NCBI RefSeq assembly: GCF_020859565.1
Contig: NZ_JAJHUO010000009.1
Location: forward strand, 1 to 64,000
Length of the DNA: 64,000 nt
Source of the DNA: Saccharothrix luteola
GTDB taxonomy: Bacteria; Actinomycetota; Actinomycetes; Mycobacteriales; Pseudonocardiaceae
Reading direction: 5' to 3'
In this document: piece after piece, positions 8,016 through 17,918 of the stretch
Position numbering within the stretch: position 1 is the first letter of the stretch
Layout of the letters: each line of letters starts with the position of its first letter
Position numbers and translations under genes: made by a program
The notes under the pieces: generated by a model
Seen by the model: only the letters and a program-made list of their open reading frames with translations
Told to the model about the DNA's origin: nothing
The model's database searches: none

Positions 8016-11000
8016 TGAGGAGCTCAAGGCGGCTCTTTCAGGCCATGACCGCGCCGTTGTCAACGGCCTACCGAATTCCGGGCGACGCCCTGCACAAGGC
8101 GTTCACCACGGAGCTCGGGTTGTTCCTCGCCCAGACGGTATTGCCGGGAAGGCCTGCCATCGAGGCGTGGCCGTTGTTCAGCGGCTTCCCTTTCGCGCGG
8201 GAACGAGGGATCACCGGCTTCGACGAGACGCTGCGCACCGCGCGTTACGAGCTGTGGGCCATGAGGAGTCCCGCCGCGTGGCGGTCGGCGTTGGCCGATT
8301 ACAACGAGGTGGAGGAGGAACTGCGCGGCTATCACCTGATCGACCCGAGCCGTCCGCCCGCTCGTCGTCCCGTGTCCACGGCACCGGAACGCTGGCCGAT
8401 CTACGAGCGATTGCTCCGCGCAGCGGCGCCGTTCGCGAGCAGCGAGCTCCGGGTCGCCGGACCGGGCCCGCACACGTTCATCGCCGGCGAGGACATGACG
8501 ACTGTGACCTTGCCCGCGCTCGACCATCGGCGACCGGTGGGCCACGACCTCGATGAACCGCAACGGGGTGCGGGCAAACCGATCACGATCGACAAGTCGG
8601 CGCTGCTGGTGACGGCACGGGACATGGACGCGACCGCTTACGCCGACTGGGAGGGGCGGCTCGACCGGGTGGCCCTGATGCCGCTCGCGGGTGAACGCTT
8701 CGCGGAGGTTGGCACGCTCGACCTCGAAGGACTCACCCACCTGCTCGGCATCGTCGGTGCGGGCAAGAGCACTTTGCGGGACGTGCTGACGGTCCATGCG
8801 GTGGCCAAGTTGGGCCTGCGCGTCACGCTCGTCGTCGGTGACGTCGCGGAAGCGTTGAAACTGGTCGAGCTGTTCGGGACGCACGGTGTCAGGGCCGCCC
8901 CCGTGATCGGTGCGAGGACGCGGGTCCGGCACGCCGAGCGACTGCACCGCAGGCTCGCCGGTCGCGGCACGCCTGGCATCCTCGGGCACGTCGACGCGGG
9001 CTTCGACCACTTGAGCACGTCTTGCGCGCTGGCCGCCCTCCGCGGTGACGACCGGCCGCCGTTGGCCTACCACGACGCCCCCTGCACCAGTCTGCGGCCG
9101 AAGGGTGTCAAGGCCCGGGCCGAAGCCCGCCGAGCGTGTCCGTTCTGGTCGGCCTGCCCGCGCCACCACTCCGCCCTCGAACTCGTGGAGGCGGACGTGT
9201 GGGTGGCGACGCCGCAAAGCCTGGTGCTCACCGCCGTGCCGTGGCCGCAGAACGCCGAGCGGATCCGGTTCATGGAACTGGCGTGCCGGCGCAGCGATAT
9301 CGTGGTCGTGGACGAGGTCGACCGCGTGCAGATCACGCTCGACTCCCAGTTCGCACCGATGGCCACGCTCGTGGGGCGTGGTGCCGTGTCGTGGCTCGAC
9401 AAGGTCCACGCCCACAAGATCGGCCAGCTCGTGGATCGCGCCCGGATCCCGCTGTCGGACAACGACGTCCAGATGTGGTCGGCGGCGGTGAACACGGCTT
9501 GCGCCGCGACGGACCGGATCTACGCGTTGCTGGTGCGCGACCACGACCTGCGGCAGTGGCTGCGGGCGGGCCACTTCAGCGCGTGGCTTCTGCACCGCAG
9601 GCTCGCGGCGGACCGCTATCCGCGCGGGTCCGACTCCGTGCCGGACCCGTTCGAGGCGGCTCGTGCCGTGCTGCTCGAAGAACTCGACCGCTTCCGCGAC
9701 AACCCGTTCGGTGAACGTCGCAGCTTCCCGCCCGCGATCCCGTCCCTCGTGCGGTTGACCAGCGAGTTGCTGCACGCGACGTCCTTGCGGCGCACCCGGC
9801 TGGAGCTGCGGGACGTGCTCGCCGAGTTGACCGGCGTCACCAAGGACCGCACCGGTCGCGAGTGGCTCGACCAGTGGGCCACCCGGTTCGAGTTCACCCT
9901 GCTGCTTGCGGCGCTGGAACCGAAGTTGACGCTGATGACGGTCATGTGGCCGCGGGTCGAGGCGGCGCTCAACCTGGACGCCGCGCTCGGCTTCCGGGTA
10001 CCCGACGATTACGGCCCGGTGATCCCCGAACCGCCTATGGGCGACGTGATCGGCTTCCAGTTCCTCCCGGAAGGCCGGGACGACGGCGGCGTGGTCAGCG
10101 GCGAGCTGAAGTTCTTCCACTGCACCGGTGTCGGCCGGGACCTGCTCAAGGCCATGGCGGACCTGCCGGAGGCGGACAACCGGCCCGGACCGCACGTCGT
10201 GCTGCTGTCGGGCAGCAGCTGGGCCGGTTCGTCGAGCCGGTACCACGTGGACGTCCCCGTGCGGGCATTGCTCGCCCCGGATCGCGCGGAGATCGAGCGG
10301 ATCGCGTCGCACAGCGACTTCCGGTTCGCACCCGTGCGCGACGGCAAGACACCCCTGCGCGTCTCCGGTACGCCGCTCGACGGCCGGTCACGCGCGTTGA
10401 CCGGCATCGTCACTCGGCTGGCGGCATCGACGGACGAGCACGCGAGCGTGCTCGAAGACGAGCTGGCGGACATCGCCGACGACTACCGCCGCCGCATCCT
10501 GCTGCTGGTCGGCAGCTACGACGAGGCCGAGCTGGTCGCCGACCTGCTGCACGGCAGGAAGCGGTGGCGGGACAAGGTGTTCCGGCTCGTCCCGGACGAC
10601 GCGGAGATCGCCGAGCCCGGTGAGCACCAGGCACCGGTGCTGCGTCGCGGTGACGTGGACACGCTCGCCATGACCCGCGCGGACATCCTGGTCGCCCCGC
10701 TGCTTGCGGTGGAACGCGGGCACAACATCCTCAACGAGCAGCGGGTGGCGGCGATCGGCTCTGTGTTCTTCCTCGTCCGTCCCAGCCCGCGGCCCGACGA
10801 CCTGGCTCTCGCCGTACACGCGGTGAACGACTGGGCATCGAGGGTCCGCCGCGATGGTCGGTTCCGGGCGATGGCGTCCTCGGCCGGTTCACTGGACGAG
10901 GCGGGCCGGTCATTCCGGTCCGCGGCCCGCGCGCAGTGGCGACGGGTGGTGGGGCGCAGCATGGCGTGGCGGGATCTGGGTGATGACCGCGAGTCGGTGA

Positions 11001-11302
11001 CCTGGGACCTCTTGGTGGCGATCTGGCAGGTCATCGGCCGCCTGGTCCGAGGCGGGGTGCCCGCGCGGGTCGTGTTCGTGGACGCGGCGTTCGCCCCGAA
11101 CCTGGCACTCGGGCACGAGGACACCGCGGAGACGAGCCTGTTGGTCTCCATGCACGCTGTGCTGGACCGCTACTGCTCCCCGAATGTCGATCCGGCGATA
11201 CCCGGACACGAGCGGCAGCTCGTGCGCGAGCTCTACGGACCGCTGTGGTCGGCGCTCGGCAGGTGCTTGGCGAACGCGACGGGAGGCGTGCGCAACCCAT
11301 GA
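8015..11302 (+). CDS. DinG-like superfamily 2 helicase of the pPIWI-RE module
   Basis: 1095 residues from ATG 8015 (GTG 8012 and ATG 8045 also possible). The N-terminal 230 residues (FARERGITGF, YELWAMRSPAAW) look like the extra domain found on helicases of pPIWI-RE islands. Walker A GIVGAGKS is at 245-252 and Walker B VVVDEVD near 431. Cysteines C337, C357, C375 and C381 lie between motifs I and II, spaced like the Fe-S cluster of the XPD/DinG helicases. Near 1005 the stretch WQVIGRLVRGG is motif VI. Expected activity: ATP-driven unwinding of DNA or of DNA-RNA hybrids for the PIWI protein encoded next, whose ATG overlaps this stop by 4 nt. Confidence 0.85.
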   Translation: MRSSRRLFQAMTAPLSTAYRIPGDALHKAFTTELGLFLAQTVLPGRPAIEAWPLFSGFPFARERGITGFDETLRTARYELWAMRSPAAWRSALADYNEVEEELRGYHLIDPSRPPARRPVSTAPERWPIYERLLRAAAPFASSELRVAGPGPHTFIAGEDMTTVTLPALDHRRPVGHDLDEPQRGAGKPITIDKSALLVTARDMDATAYADWEGRLDRVALMPLAGERFAEVGTLDLEGLTHLLGIVGAGKSTLRDVLTVHAVAKLGLRVTLVVGDVAEALKLVELFGTHGVRAAPVIGARTRVRHAERLHRRLAGRGTPGILGHVDAGFDHLSTSCALAALRGDDRPPLAYHDAPCTSLRPKGVKARAEARRACPFWSACPRHHSALELVEADVWVATPQSLVLTAVPWPQNAERIRFMELACRRSDIVVVDEVDRVQITLDSQFAPMATLVGRGAVSWLDKVHAHKIGQLVDRARIPLSDNDVQMWSAAVNTACAATDRIYALLVRDHDLRQWLRAGHFSAWLLHRRLAADRYPRGSDSVPDPFEAARAVLLEELDRFRDNPFGERRSFPPAIPSLVRLTSELLHATSLRRTRLELRDVLAELTGVTKDRTGREWLDQWATRFEFTLLLAALEPKLTLMTVMWPRVEAALNLDAALGFRVPDDYGPVIPEPPMGDVIGFQFLPEGRDDGGVVSGELKFFHCTGVGRDLLKAMADLPEADNRPGPHVVLLSGSSWAGSSSRYHVDVPVRALLAPDRAEIERIASHSDFRFAPVRDGKTPLRVSGTPLDGRSRALTGIVTRLAASTDEHASVLEDELADIADDYRRRILLLVGSYDEAELVADLLHGRKRWRDKVFRLVPDDAEIAEPGEHQAPVLRRGDVDTLAMTRADILVAPLLAVERGHNILNEQRVAAIGSVFFLVRPSPRPDDLALAVHAVNDWASRVRRDGRFRAMASSAGSLDEAGRSFRSAARAQWRRVVGRSMAWRDLGDDRESVTWDLLVAIWQVIGRLVRGGVPARVVFVDAAFAPNLALGHEDTAETSLLVSMHAVLDRYCSPNVDPAIPGHERQLVRELYGPLWSALGRCLANATGGVRNP

Positions 11303-13896
11303 CCCCGACGGTTCGGCTCACCGCCTACGACCTCGGTCGTGACCCGTGGTCACACGACTTCAAGGTCATCGCGTTCGCCCCGGAGTGGCGCACCGAGGTG
11401 GTGCGGCGGTACGCCAAGCAGTTCACCCGCGCCGACCCGCGGTGGACCGCACCGATCAGGCAGTTCAACTCGCTGCTCCAAGCCGCCGTGCCGGACGTGC
11501 TCGCCGCTCCGGGTGCGGCAACCGACGACCGGTTGCCGTGGCTGTACGCGGCGGACGTCGTGCCGCGGGACGCGATGAGCCGTCTCACGAACGCCTGGCT
11601 GACGCGCATCCTGTCCCGTCGGGGTGAGGCCGACGGTGAGGAGGTGGACGCCCTGCTCGACGCACTCGATGACGCCATGCCGCAGTGGGCGTCCACGTCC
11701 GTCGACCTGACCGACACCACGCTGACCCGGGGCGGCACGGCAGATCCACACCGCCGGCTCTACCATCTCGTGCCCGAGGTCGTCGCGGCACGGCTTGCCG
11801 CGCGGACGTACCAGTACGAAGGCACGGAGCTGTCTTTCCGCGTGGTGTCCTCGACACGGGGAACCGAGCTGGTGTCATGGCCTCCCCAGCCGTACGTCAG
11901 GCGTGGCCGTGACTGGTACCACTCGCTGTTGATGCGGGCCTCCCTGCACACCGTGCCGTTCTCCGGGCGGCCCAGAGTGCACATCACGTATGGCGTCCGC
12001 CGCTGGGTGACCGGTGAACCCGTGAAGCTGGACCCGCGGCGCGGCGTGACCGCCTACCTGCAGGTTCCACTGCCTTGGACGCTCCGGGACGGCGGCGTGC
12101 CGAGGTTGATAGCCAACGGCGTGCGGCACGACTCCACGCTTGGCACACCGGCATGGCGTTCCACCAGCCTGATGGAACTGCTCCCGGAGTACAGCTCCGC
12201 CTTCACGCTGCCCACTGCGGAGGAGCTGATCGACAACCCGACCGAGTGGGCACAGGGCCGCGACGGTGTCTCAGTGTGGGTTGTTCACTCGACCCTGATG
12301 GGGTCGCACGACGCGAAGTCGGGGCTCATGCCCGTCGAGCGCCGCCACTTCGACGCGTGGGTCGAGGAGTCGCTCGCCGGGGTCCTGCGCCGGTCCACGG
12401 ACCTGACCAAGGTCACGCTCCTCGCCAAACCGGAGTTGTGGCGCCGGGACAAGGACGCCGAGGCCAAGGCAGCGAGCAAGGTGGTGAAGGGCCACGCACG
12501 TCGGTTGGCGTGTGCAGTGGCGCTCGACGACCGGCCGCTGACTATCGACATCCGCTACGAGAACGACCGGACCCGCGACGCGCTCGTCGCCGCGCTGTGC
12601 GAAGTGCTCGACCTCGATCCGGCGTCCGCGCCCCATTGGCGCACCCCTGAACTGGAAGTGCGGCTGGATGCGTCCACGTGGGAGAAGATCACCGCGGATC
12701 TGCAGGTGCCCCGGTCGTGGGGCAAGGCTCATGCGCGCGCGGTCGCGACGGCGACCCGGGAGCGCCGTGCGCTGATCACCCGCCACTTCGGCACGCCAGC
12801 ACTGGACGCGCCGATCCGTCTGGTCCTCGTCGAGCTGCGCGGCGCGGACAAGTTCGGTCCCGGCCGCGACCCGAAGGTCGCGATCCGCCTTGGCTGCGCG
12901 GACGCGCGTCGGGTCAGCCAGTTCATCACCACCGAGACGAAGGCGCTGGCCGAACGGGCGCGGTCCTCGATCCTGGACGGTCTGCGCCAGCTCGGCGCGG
13001 TGCTGCCGCCGAAGCACACCCTCGGCGCGGCGGTCCCGCCGGACCTCCAGCACGTGGGTCTCTGGATGATACGCAAGAACCACACGACGGCTCGCACCGC
13101 ACGGCGCGCTCTGGTGGCGGTGCGCATCCGTTCGACTGACCACGGCCGGCGGGTCGAGGGGTGGGACGAGCGCCGCAAGGGCTGGGTGTCGTACCCGGAG
13201 CTGCTGCTGAGTCTGCACGGAGACGTCGACTTGGAGCAGGATCGCGGCACATGGCTGTCGCTGGCGGAACAACAAGCGGCCGCGCAACGCCGGATCAGAT
13301 CCCTGCTCTTCCAGACCCGCGACACACCCACGCTGCTGCTGGTGCAGGCGGGGAACATGCGTCACTCGTGGCCGTGGCTCACCAACAGCTCGATGGTGCC
13401 CGACTCCCTGGGCTTCGGGCCCTGGCCTGCCCAGCGCACCGCCCTGTTCGGACCCGGGCTGCGGATCGTGGTGATCCGCGACAGCGGCGGGCGTGACGAG
13501 GTGCCGCAGTGGTACGCACCGCGTGATGACGAGAAGTTCGCCGGTCACGCGAGCGGCGTGTGGCAGCCGTTCGACGTCGGGTCGGACAACCGCGTCTTCC
13601 AGAGCATCACCGAGGTCCCGATCCAGGGCGCCAAGCCCAACCAGGCGGTGAAGTACCGCGACGGGGCCGCGTCCAGCGGCGTCACCGTGGCCGGCTGGAA
13701 CCCGGAGATCCGCGAGCTGACCGTCCTCGCGAGCCGGATGACGACCACGGGCGAGCCCGAGGACCCGCGAATCTGGGCGGCTCTGGCCCACCAGCTCAGA
13801 TACGCCGACGACTACGTACCGCTCGCCGTGCCGCTGGCGCTGCACCTCGCGAAACTCGCCGAGGAGTACGTGGTCGGTGAATATCGGGAAACGTGA
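11299..13896 (+). CDS. pPIWI-RE protein (prokaryotic PIWI, RE family)
   Basis: 865 residues from ATG 11299. The N-terminal 350 residues are the family-specific domain, followed by a MID-like region and a C-terminal RNase H/PIWI fold. Supporting stretches: DPKVAIRLGCADARRVSQF, LVAVRIRSTDHGRRVEGW, LLLVQAGNMRHSWPWL, an Arg-Glu segment (R727, E734 in VIRDSGGRDEVPQW) that I take for the RE signature, and the C-terminal PLAVPLALHLAKLAEEYV near 838-856, which I recognise as typical of the family. Such proteins are predicted to bind guide nucleic acid against invading DNA or R-loops, with the DinG helicase; mechanism remains largely untested. It is the last gene of the overlapping operon. Confidence 0.85.
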   Translation: MTPTVRLTAYDLGRDPWSHDFKVIAFAPEWRTEVVRRYAKQFTRADPRWTAPIRQFNSLLQAAVPDVLAAPGAATDDRLPWLYAADVVPRDAMSRLTNAWLTRILSRRGEADGEEVDALLDALDDAMPQWASTSVDLTDTTLTRGGTADPHRRLYHLVPEVVAARLAARTYQYEGTELSFRVVSSTRGTELVSWPPQPYVRRGRDWYHSLLMRASLHTVPFSGRPRVHITYGVRRWVTGEPVKLDPRRGVTAYLQVPLPWTLRDGGVPRLIANGVRHDSTLGTPAWRSTSLMELLPEYSSAFTLPTAEELIDNPTEWAQGRDGVSVWVVHSTLMGSHDAKSGLMPVERRHFDAWVEESLAGVLRRSTDLTKVTLLAKPELWRRDKDAEAKAASKVVKGHARRLACAVALDDRPLTIDIRYENDRTRDALVAALCEVLDLDPASAPHWRTPELEVRLDASTWEKITADLQVPRSWGKAHARAVATATRERRALITRHFGTPALDAPIRLVLVELRGADKFGPGRDPKVAIRLGCADARRVSQFITTETKALAERARSSILDGLRQLGAVLPPKHTLGAAVPPDLQHVGLWMIRKNHTTARTARRALVAVRIRSTDHGRRVEGWDERRKGWVSYPELLLSLHGDVDLEQDRGTWLSLAEQQAAAQRRIRSLLFQTRDTPTLLLVQAGNMRHSWPWLTNSSMVPDSLGFGPWPAQRTALFGPGLRIVVIRDSGGRDEVPQWYAPRDDEKFAGHASGVWQPFDVGSDNRVFQSITEVPIQGAKPNQAVKYRDGAASSGVTVAGWNPEIRELTVLASRMTTTGEPEDPRIWAALAHQLRYADDYVPLAVPLALHLAKLAEEYVVGEYRET

Positions 13897-14059
13897 CGTG
13901 GAATTCGAACGAATGAGCGACCGGAAGCTGTTGCCAAATCGCGACCGCATCGTTCTCTGTTATCACGTAACGGTTGGTCCAGGTGGGGGACGTACGTGCA
14001 CGAGCGTTGTGGCGCGACTAAGGTCGAATGGCGGATCACCACAGGACACCGGAGCACAC

Positions 14060-14707
14060 ATGGCGAACACACCGCTCAGCATCCCGGAGAAATCCGCATT
14101 GCTGGCGCTGTTGATGATCGGTCGAACCGCATCCAACACCGAGATACGAGATTTATACGGCTTCACCATCGAGAAGCGCGTCCGGGAGAGCCTGGTCGAG
14201 CGGAAACTGATCGAGGCGGAGCAGTCCAAAGCGCACAAGAACGCGTGGGTCCACGACCTGACCGAACCCGGCTGGAAGCGCTGTCGTGAGCAGTTCGCGG
14301 ACGCCCCACCTCCCGGGGTGCAGCGGAAGGACCGCCTGCTGTACGGCCTGGCGCAGTGGGTGGACACAGTCTTCGCCAAGACCGGTTGGGAACTCGCGGA
14401 CGTGTACGCGGAGACGGAACCCGAGCGCGAGCCGAAACCCGAGTCCACGGTGGACGAGCGGATCATCACCGCGTACCACGACCTCGTCACCGATTCCGGG
14501 GCGTGGGTGGGGCTCGCCGAGCTGCGTCGGGCACTGCCCGACGTGGCCGTACCGGAGTTTGACGCGGCCCTGCACCGCATCGCCGAGCTGCCATCGGTCT
14601 TCTTCACTCCAGAGATGAACCAGAAGCTCCTGACGGAGGCCGATCGTCGGGCTGCCGTCCGGCTCGGCGGTGAAGAGAAGCACCTGCTGTCCATCAAGGC
14701 TTCTTGA
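14060..14707 (+). CDS. Winged-helix-like protein opening the HerA/AIPR block
   Basis: 215 residues from ATG 14060, with GGAG nine bases upstream; the frame is open to 13877 but that extension overlaps the pPIWI-RE gene and reads poorly. The first 75 residues look like a winged helix: SIPEKSALLALLMIGRTASN, then IEKRVRESLVERKLIEAEQS and the wing-like WVHDLTEPGWKRC. A charged Glu/Pro linker (about 115-130) leads to a second helical domain of similar size (ERIITAYHDLV, ELRRALPDVAVPEFDAALHRI). It could be a DNA-binding adaptor or regulator for the two following genes. The next ATG is only 7 nt past its stop, so it is co-transcribed with the dual ATPase. A 163-bp gap separates it from the PIWI operon. 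Confidence 0.7.
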   Translation: MANTPLSIPEKSALLALLMIGRTASNTEIRDLYGFTIEKRVRESLVERKLIEAEQSKAHKNAWVHDLTEPGWKRCREQFADAPPPGVQRKDRLLYGLAQWVDTVFAKTGWELADVYAETEPEREPKPESTVDERIITAYHDLVTDSGAWVGLAELRRALPDVAVPEFDAALHRIAELPSVFFTPEMNQKLLTEADRRAAVRLGGEEKHLLSIKAS

Positions 14708-14714
14708 GGCCGAC

Positions 14715-17700
14715 ATGGACCACGCGGAACGTCGTGCGTTGAAGAACTTGCGGTTCGATTGGGCGCCAACTCCCGCAGCCGTGTGGGCGCCGCCGCCCGC
14801 ACACGTGGCGGAGCTGAACGCCGACGTGCTGAACACCGTGCTCGGCGCGTTCGCCGACGCCGACGTCGACCCGACGACGAACCCGCTCGGCATCGCGGTG
14901 ACCGGTCAGCAAGGCGCGGGCAAGACCCACCTGCTGGGTGCCGTGCGCGTCGAAGTCCAAAGCCGCGGTGGCTACTTCTTCCTGGTCAGCCTGGTGCACG
15001 GGAACAACTTCTGGCAGAACATCGTGCACTCGTTCCGCAACGGCCTGTACCAACCCGACACCAACGGCATCTCGCAGCTGACCTCGTTCCTGCACCGTCT
15101 GTCGGACGTGCTGTCACTGCCCGACGACGTGCGTCGCCAAGTGATCGGCCACGAGCCGGTGACCAAAGAAGCCCTCGACCAGGTTGTCGTCGCACTGCGT
15201 GACGTCAACCCGACGGAAGGCCGGCAGTCCCGGCACACGGCGCGGGCACTGATCCTGCTCGCGGCCATCGACCCGACGGTGCAGGAGATCGGCGAGGCTT
15301 ATCTGACGTCGGGTAGCGAGTCCGTGCCCGGTGAGCGCGCCGCGTGGGGCATCCACCCCGACCCGAAACACCCGCACGAGATGGTCCGCGAGATCTCCGG
15401 GCTGCTCGGCATGACCGGGGCGACCCTGCTTGCGATCGACCAGATCGACACCCTGGTCGCCCAAGCGGGTATCGCCACCGGCTCCAGTCGGGAGTCGCCG
15501 TTCGAGTTGCCGCGCAGTGAGCTGTTCGACCAGATCGGCACGGGACTCATGGAGTTGCGGGAAGCGGCTCGGCGTTCGTTGCTCGTCGTCGCGTGCCAGT
15601 TCCCCGTCTGGGAGGCGATCCGCAGGTTCTCGCACCGTGCCGCAGCTGACCGGTTCCGCGACGAGCTGCGGCTTCGGACCGTGTCCACCGCGCACACGGG
15701 GCAGGCCTTGGTCACTGCACGGTTCGCGCCGCGCTTCAAGGACTGCGCGTTCACGCCGCCGTACCCGACCTGGCCCGTTCGCCCGGAAGCGTTCGCGGGT
15801 GCGACCCAGTACACGCCGCGCGAGCTGTTCAAACGCATCGACGAGCACATCAAGTCCTGTTTGGACAAGGATGAGGTTGTCGAGCTGACCGCGCTCGACC
15901 AGGTGGTGACCGTCCGCCGGAGCGGGATCCCCGCCTCTGAGCTCTCCTCGCTCAGCGACGAACAGCTCCTGCGGTTGGACGAGTCGTTCGCCAAGCTGCT
16001 GAACGAGGTGGACCCGAGCCCCGCGGTCCATAAGGACACCGAGGACAAGCGGATGACCGCCCTGCTCGGTGCGGCGTTGACCGCGTACCGCCACGAGTTG
16101 GGCGAGCAGGGTCGGGACTACAAGGTCGACGACGTGTGGGGTGGTCGCAACCCGGCTCTGCACTCCCGGTTGAAGCTCGTCCTCGACAACACCGAGGACG
16201 CGATCCACTGGTCTTTCCGCGGCATCGCGACCGATCACGCCCTCGCGGCCCAGAACCGGATCGAACGACTGCGCGTGATATCCGAGGTCGACCCGAACAT
16301 CGACAGACGTCGCGCCTACCTCTTGCGCACCGGCACGTGGCCGATGAACACGCCGAAGACCAAGGAAAAGCTCGCCGAGTTCCGTGCCGCGGGTGGTGTC
16401 CTGGTGGAGAAGGTCGACATGGACGACCTGCGGACGTTCGCGGCGCTGGAACTCATGCTCGACCGACCTGAGCCGGAGTTGCACGAGTGGCTGCACTTGC
16501 GAAAGCCGGCGAGCAGCACGGCGTTGTTCCGCCTGGTGTTCGGGCCACCCGAGATCGACACACCACCTCCGCCGGACCCACCCGCACCGGATCCGATCGA
16601 CGCGATCGAACAGTTGTGGCCGACCGATGACCCCGACATGTCGAGACAGCACCCACCCGCTCCCCCGGCCTCAATCTCCCTCGGTGACCGGCTGGAGACC
16701 GGAGAGCCCGTGTACGTGTCGTTGGAGTCCCTGCGCAAGCACACCGTGATCTTCGCCGGCTCCGGTTCGGGCAAGACGGTGCTGATCCGTCGCATCATCG
16801 AGGAGTGTGCCCTGCAAGGTGTGTCGGCGATAGTGCTCGACCCCAACAACGACCTGGCTCGTCTCGGCGACGCCTGGCCTCAGCCTCCCGCCGGGTGGAA
16901 GGCGGACGACCACGAAAAGGCGGCCGACTACCTCGCGAACACCGACGTCGTGGTCTGGACGCCACGCCGGGAGTCAGGCCGTCCCATCAGTTTCCAGCCG
17001 CTGCCGGACTTCGCGGACGTCCTCGGTGACCCGGACGAGTTCGCCCTCGCGTTGGACATCGCCGTCGCGGCGCTCGCACCGCGGGCCCGCGCCGACGGTT
17101 CGACGGCCAAGGCGGAGCGCACCAAGGCCGTGCTGCGTGAGGCGTTGACATCCTTCTCGCGGGCCGGGGGCGCGGGCCTGAAGTCGTTCCTGGAGTACCT
17201 CTCCGACCTCCCGGAGGAGGTCACCCGGCTCGCGAACGCCACCGCGATCGCCAGTGACGTGGCGCAGACGCTCCTCGCCGCGATGATCAACGACCCCCTC
17301 TTCGGCGGTTCGGGCGTGCCGCTCGACCCGAGCGTGCTGCTCACCCCAGCACCAGGCAAACGCGCGCGGATCTCGATCATCAGCATGATCGGGTTACCGA
17401 ACGACGACCAGCGCCGCAGCTTCGTCAACCAGCTCCAGATGGCGATGTTCGCCTGGATCAAGGCGAACCCGGCTGGCGACCGTCCGCTCGGTGGCTTGTT
17501 CGTCATGGACGAGGCGCAAACTCTTGCCCCGTCCGGTGTGATGACCGCCTGCACCACGAGCACGCTCGCATTGGCGTCACAGGCGCGGAAGTACGGTCTG
17601 GGGCTGGTGTTCGCCACCCAGGCCCCGAAAGGCATCCACAACCAGATAGTCGGCAATGCCGCGACGCAGTACTTCGGGTTCATCAACAGCCCGGCGCAGG

Positions 17701-17894
17701 TGGCGGCGGCCAAGGAGATGGCGGCCGCCAAGTCCAGCACCGTGCTGGACATCTCGCGGCTGAGCGCGGGCGAGTTCTACGCGGTCGCCGAAGGCAGGCC
17801 GTTCGAGAAAGTCAGGTCGCCCATGTGCCTGAGCCACCACCCGCCGAGTGCGCTCACCCCGGAGGAAGTCCTGGTCCGGGCACGCACCGACTGA
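14715..17894 (+). CDS. Dual-ATPase protein: N-terminal AAA module plus C-terminal HerA/FtsK-type translocase
   Basis: 1059 residues from ATG 14715, with TTGAGG upstream. The first ATPase has Walker A GQQGAGKT (64-71) and Walker B LLAIDQIDTL (238-247), followed by a sensor-like strand SLLVVACQFPVW, as in ORC/STAND-type AAA proteins. A middle region (about 430-620) carries LHSRLKLVLDNTEDAIHW and a long helical section. A Pro/Asp-rich linker then leads to a HerA/FtsK-type domain with Walker A AGSGSGKT (681-688), LDPNND, Walker B FVMDEAQTL (about 931) and GLVFATQAPKGI. HerA-type ATPases are hexameric DNA pumps that work with nucleases in defence; the next gene encodes one. Two complete ATPases in one chain are uncommon. 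Spacing of 24 nt to the AIPR gene implies one operon. Confidence 0.85.
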   Translation: MDHAERRALKNLRFDWAPTPAAVWAPPPAHVAELNADVLNTVLGAFADADVDPTTNPLGIAVTGQQGAGKTHLLGAVRVEVQSRGGYFFLVSLVHGNNFWQNIVHSFRNGLYQPDTNGISQLTSFLHRLSDVLSLPDDVRRQVIGHEPVTKEALDQVVVALRDVNPTEGRQSRHTARALILLAAIDPTVQEIGEAYLTSGSESVPGERAAWGIHPDPKHPHEMVREISGLLGMTGATLLAIDQIDTLVAQAGIATGSSRESPFELPRSELFDQIGTGLMELREAARRSLLVVACQFPVWEAIRRFSHRAAADRFRDELRLRTVSTAHTGQALVTARFAPRFKDCAFTPPYPTWPVRPEAFAGATQYTPRELFKRIDEHIKSCLDKDEVVELTALDQVVTVRRSGIPASELSSLSDEQLLRLDESFAKLLNEVDPSPAVHKDTEDKRMTALLGAALTAYRHELGEQGRDYKVDDVWGGRNPALHSRLKLVLDNTEDAIHWSFRGIATDHALAAQNRIERLRVISEVDPNIDRRRAYLLRTGTWPMNTPKTKEKLAEFRAAGGVLVEKVDMDDLRTFAALELMLDRPEPELHEWLHLRKPASSTALFRLVFGPPEIDTPPPPDPPAPDPIDAIEQLWPTDDPDMSRQHPPAPPASISLGDRLETGEPVYVSLESLRKHTVIFAGSGSGKTVLIRRIIEECALQGVSAIVLDPNNDLARLGDAWPQPPAGWKADDHEKAADYLANTDVVVWTPRRESGRPISFQPLPDFADVLGDPDEFALALDIAVAALAPRARADGSTAKAERTKAVLREALTSFSRAGGAGLKSFLEYLSDLPEEVTRLANATAIASDVAQTLLAAMINDPLFGGSGVPLDPSVLLTPAPGKRARISIISMIGLPNDDQRRSFVNQLQMAMFAWIKANPAGDRPLGGLFVMDEAQTLAPSGVMTACTTSTLALASQARKYGLGLVFATQAPKGIHNQIVGNAATQYFGFINSPAQVAAAKEMAAAKSSTVLDISRLSAGEFYAVAEGRPFEKVRSPMCLSHHPPSALTPEEVLVRARTD

Positions 17895-17918
17895 GCTCAG
17901 CGAGGAAAGGCCACCGCG

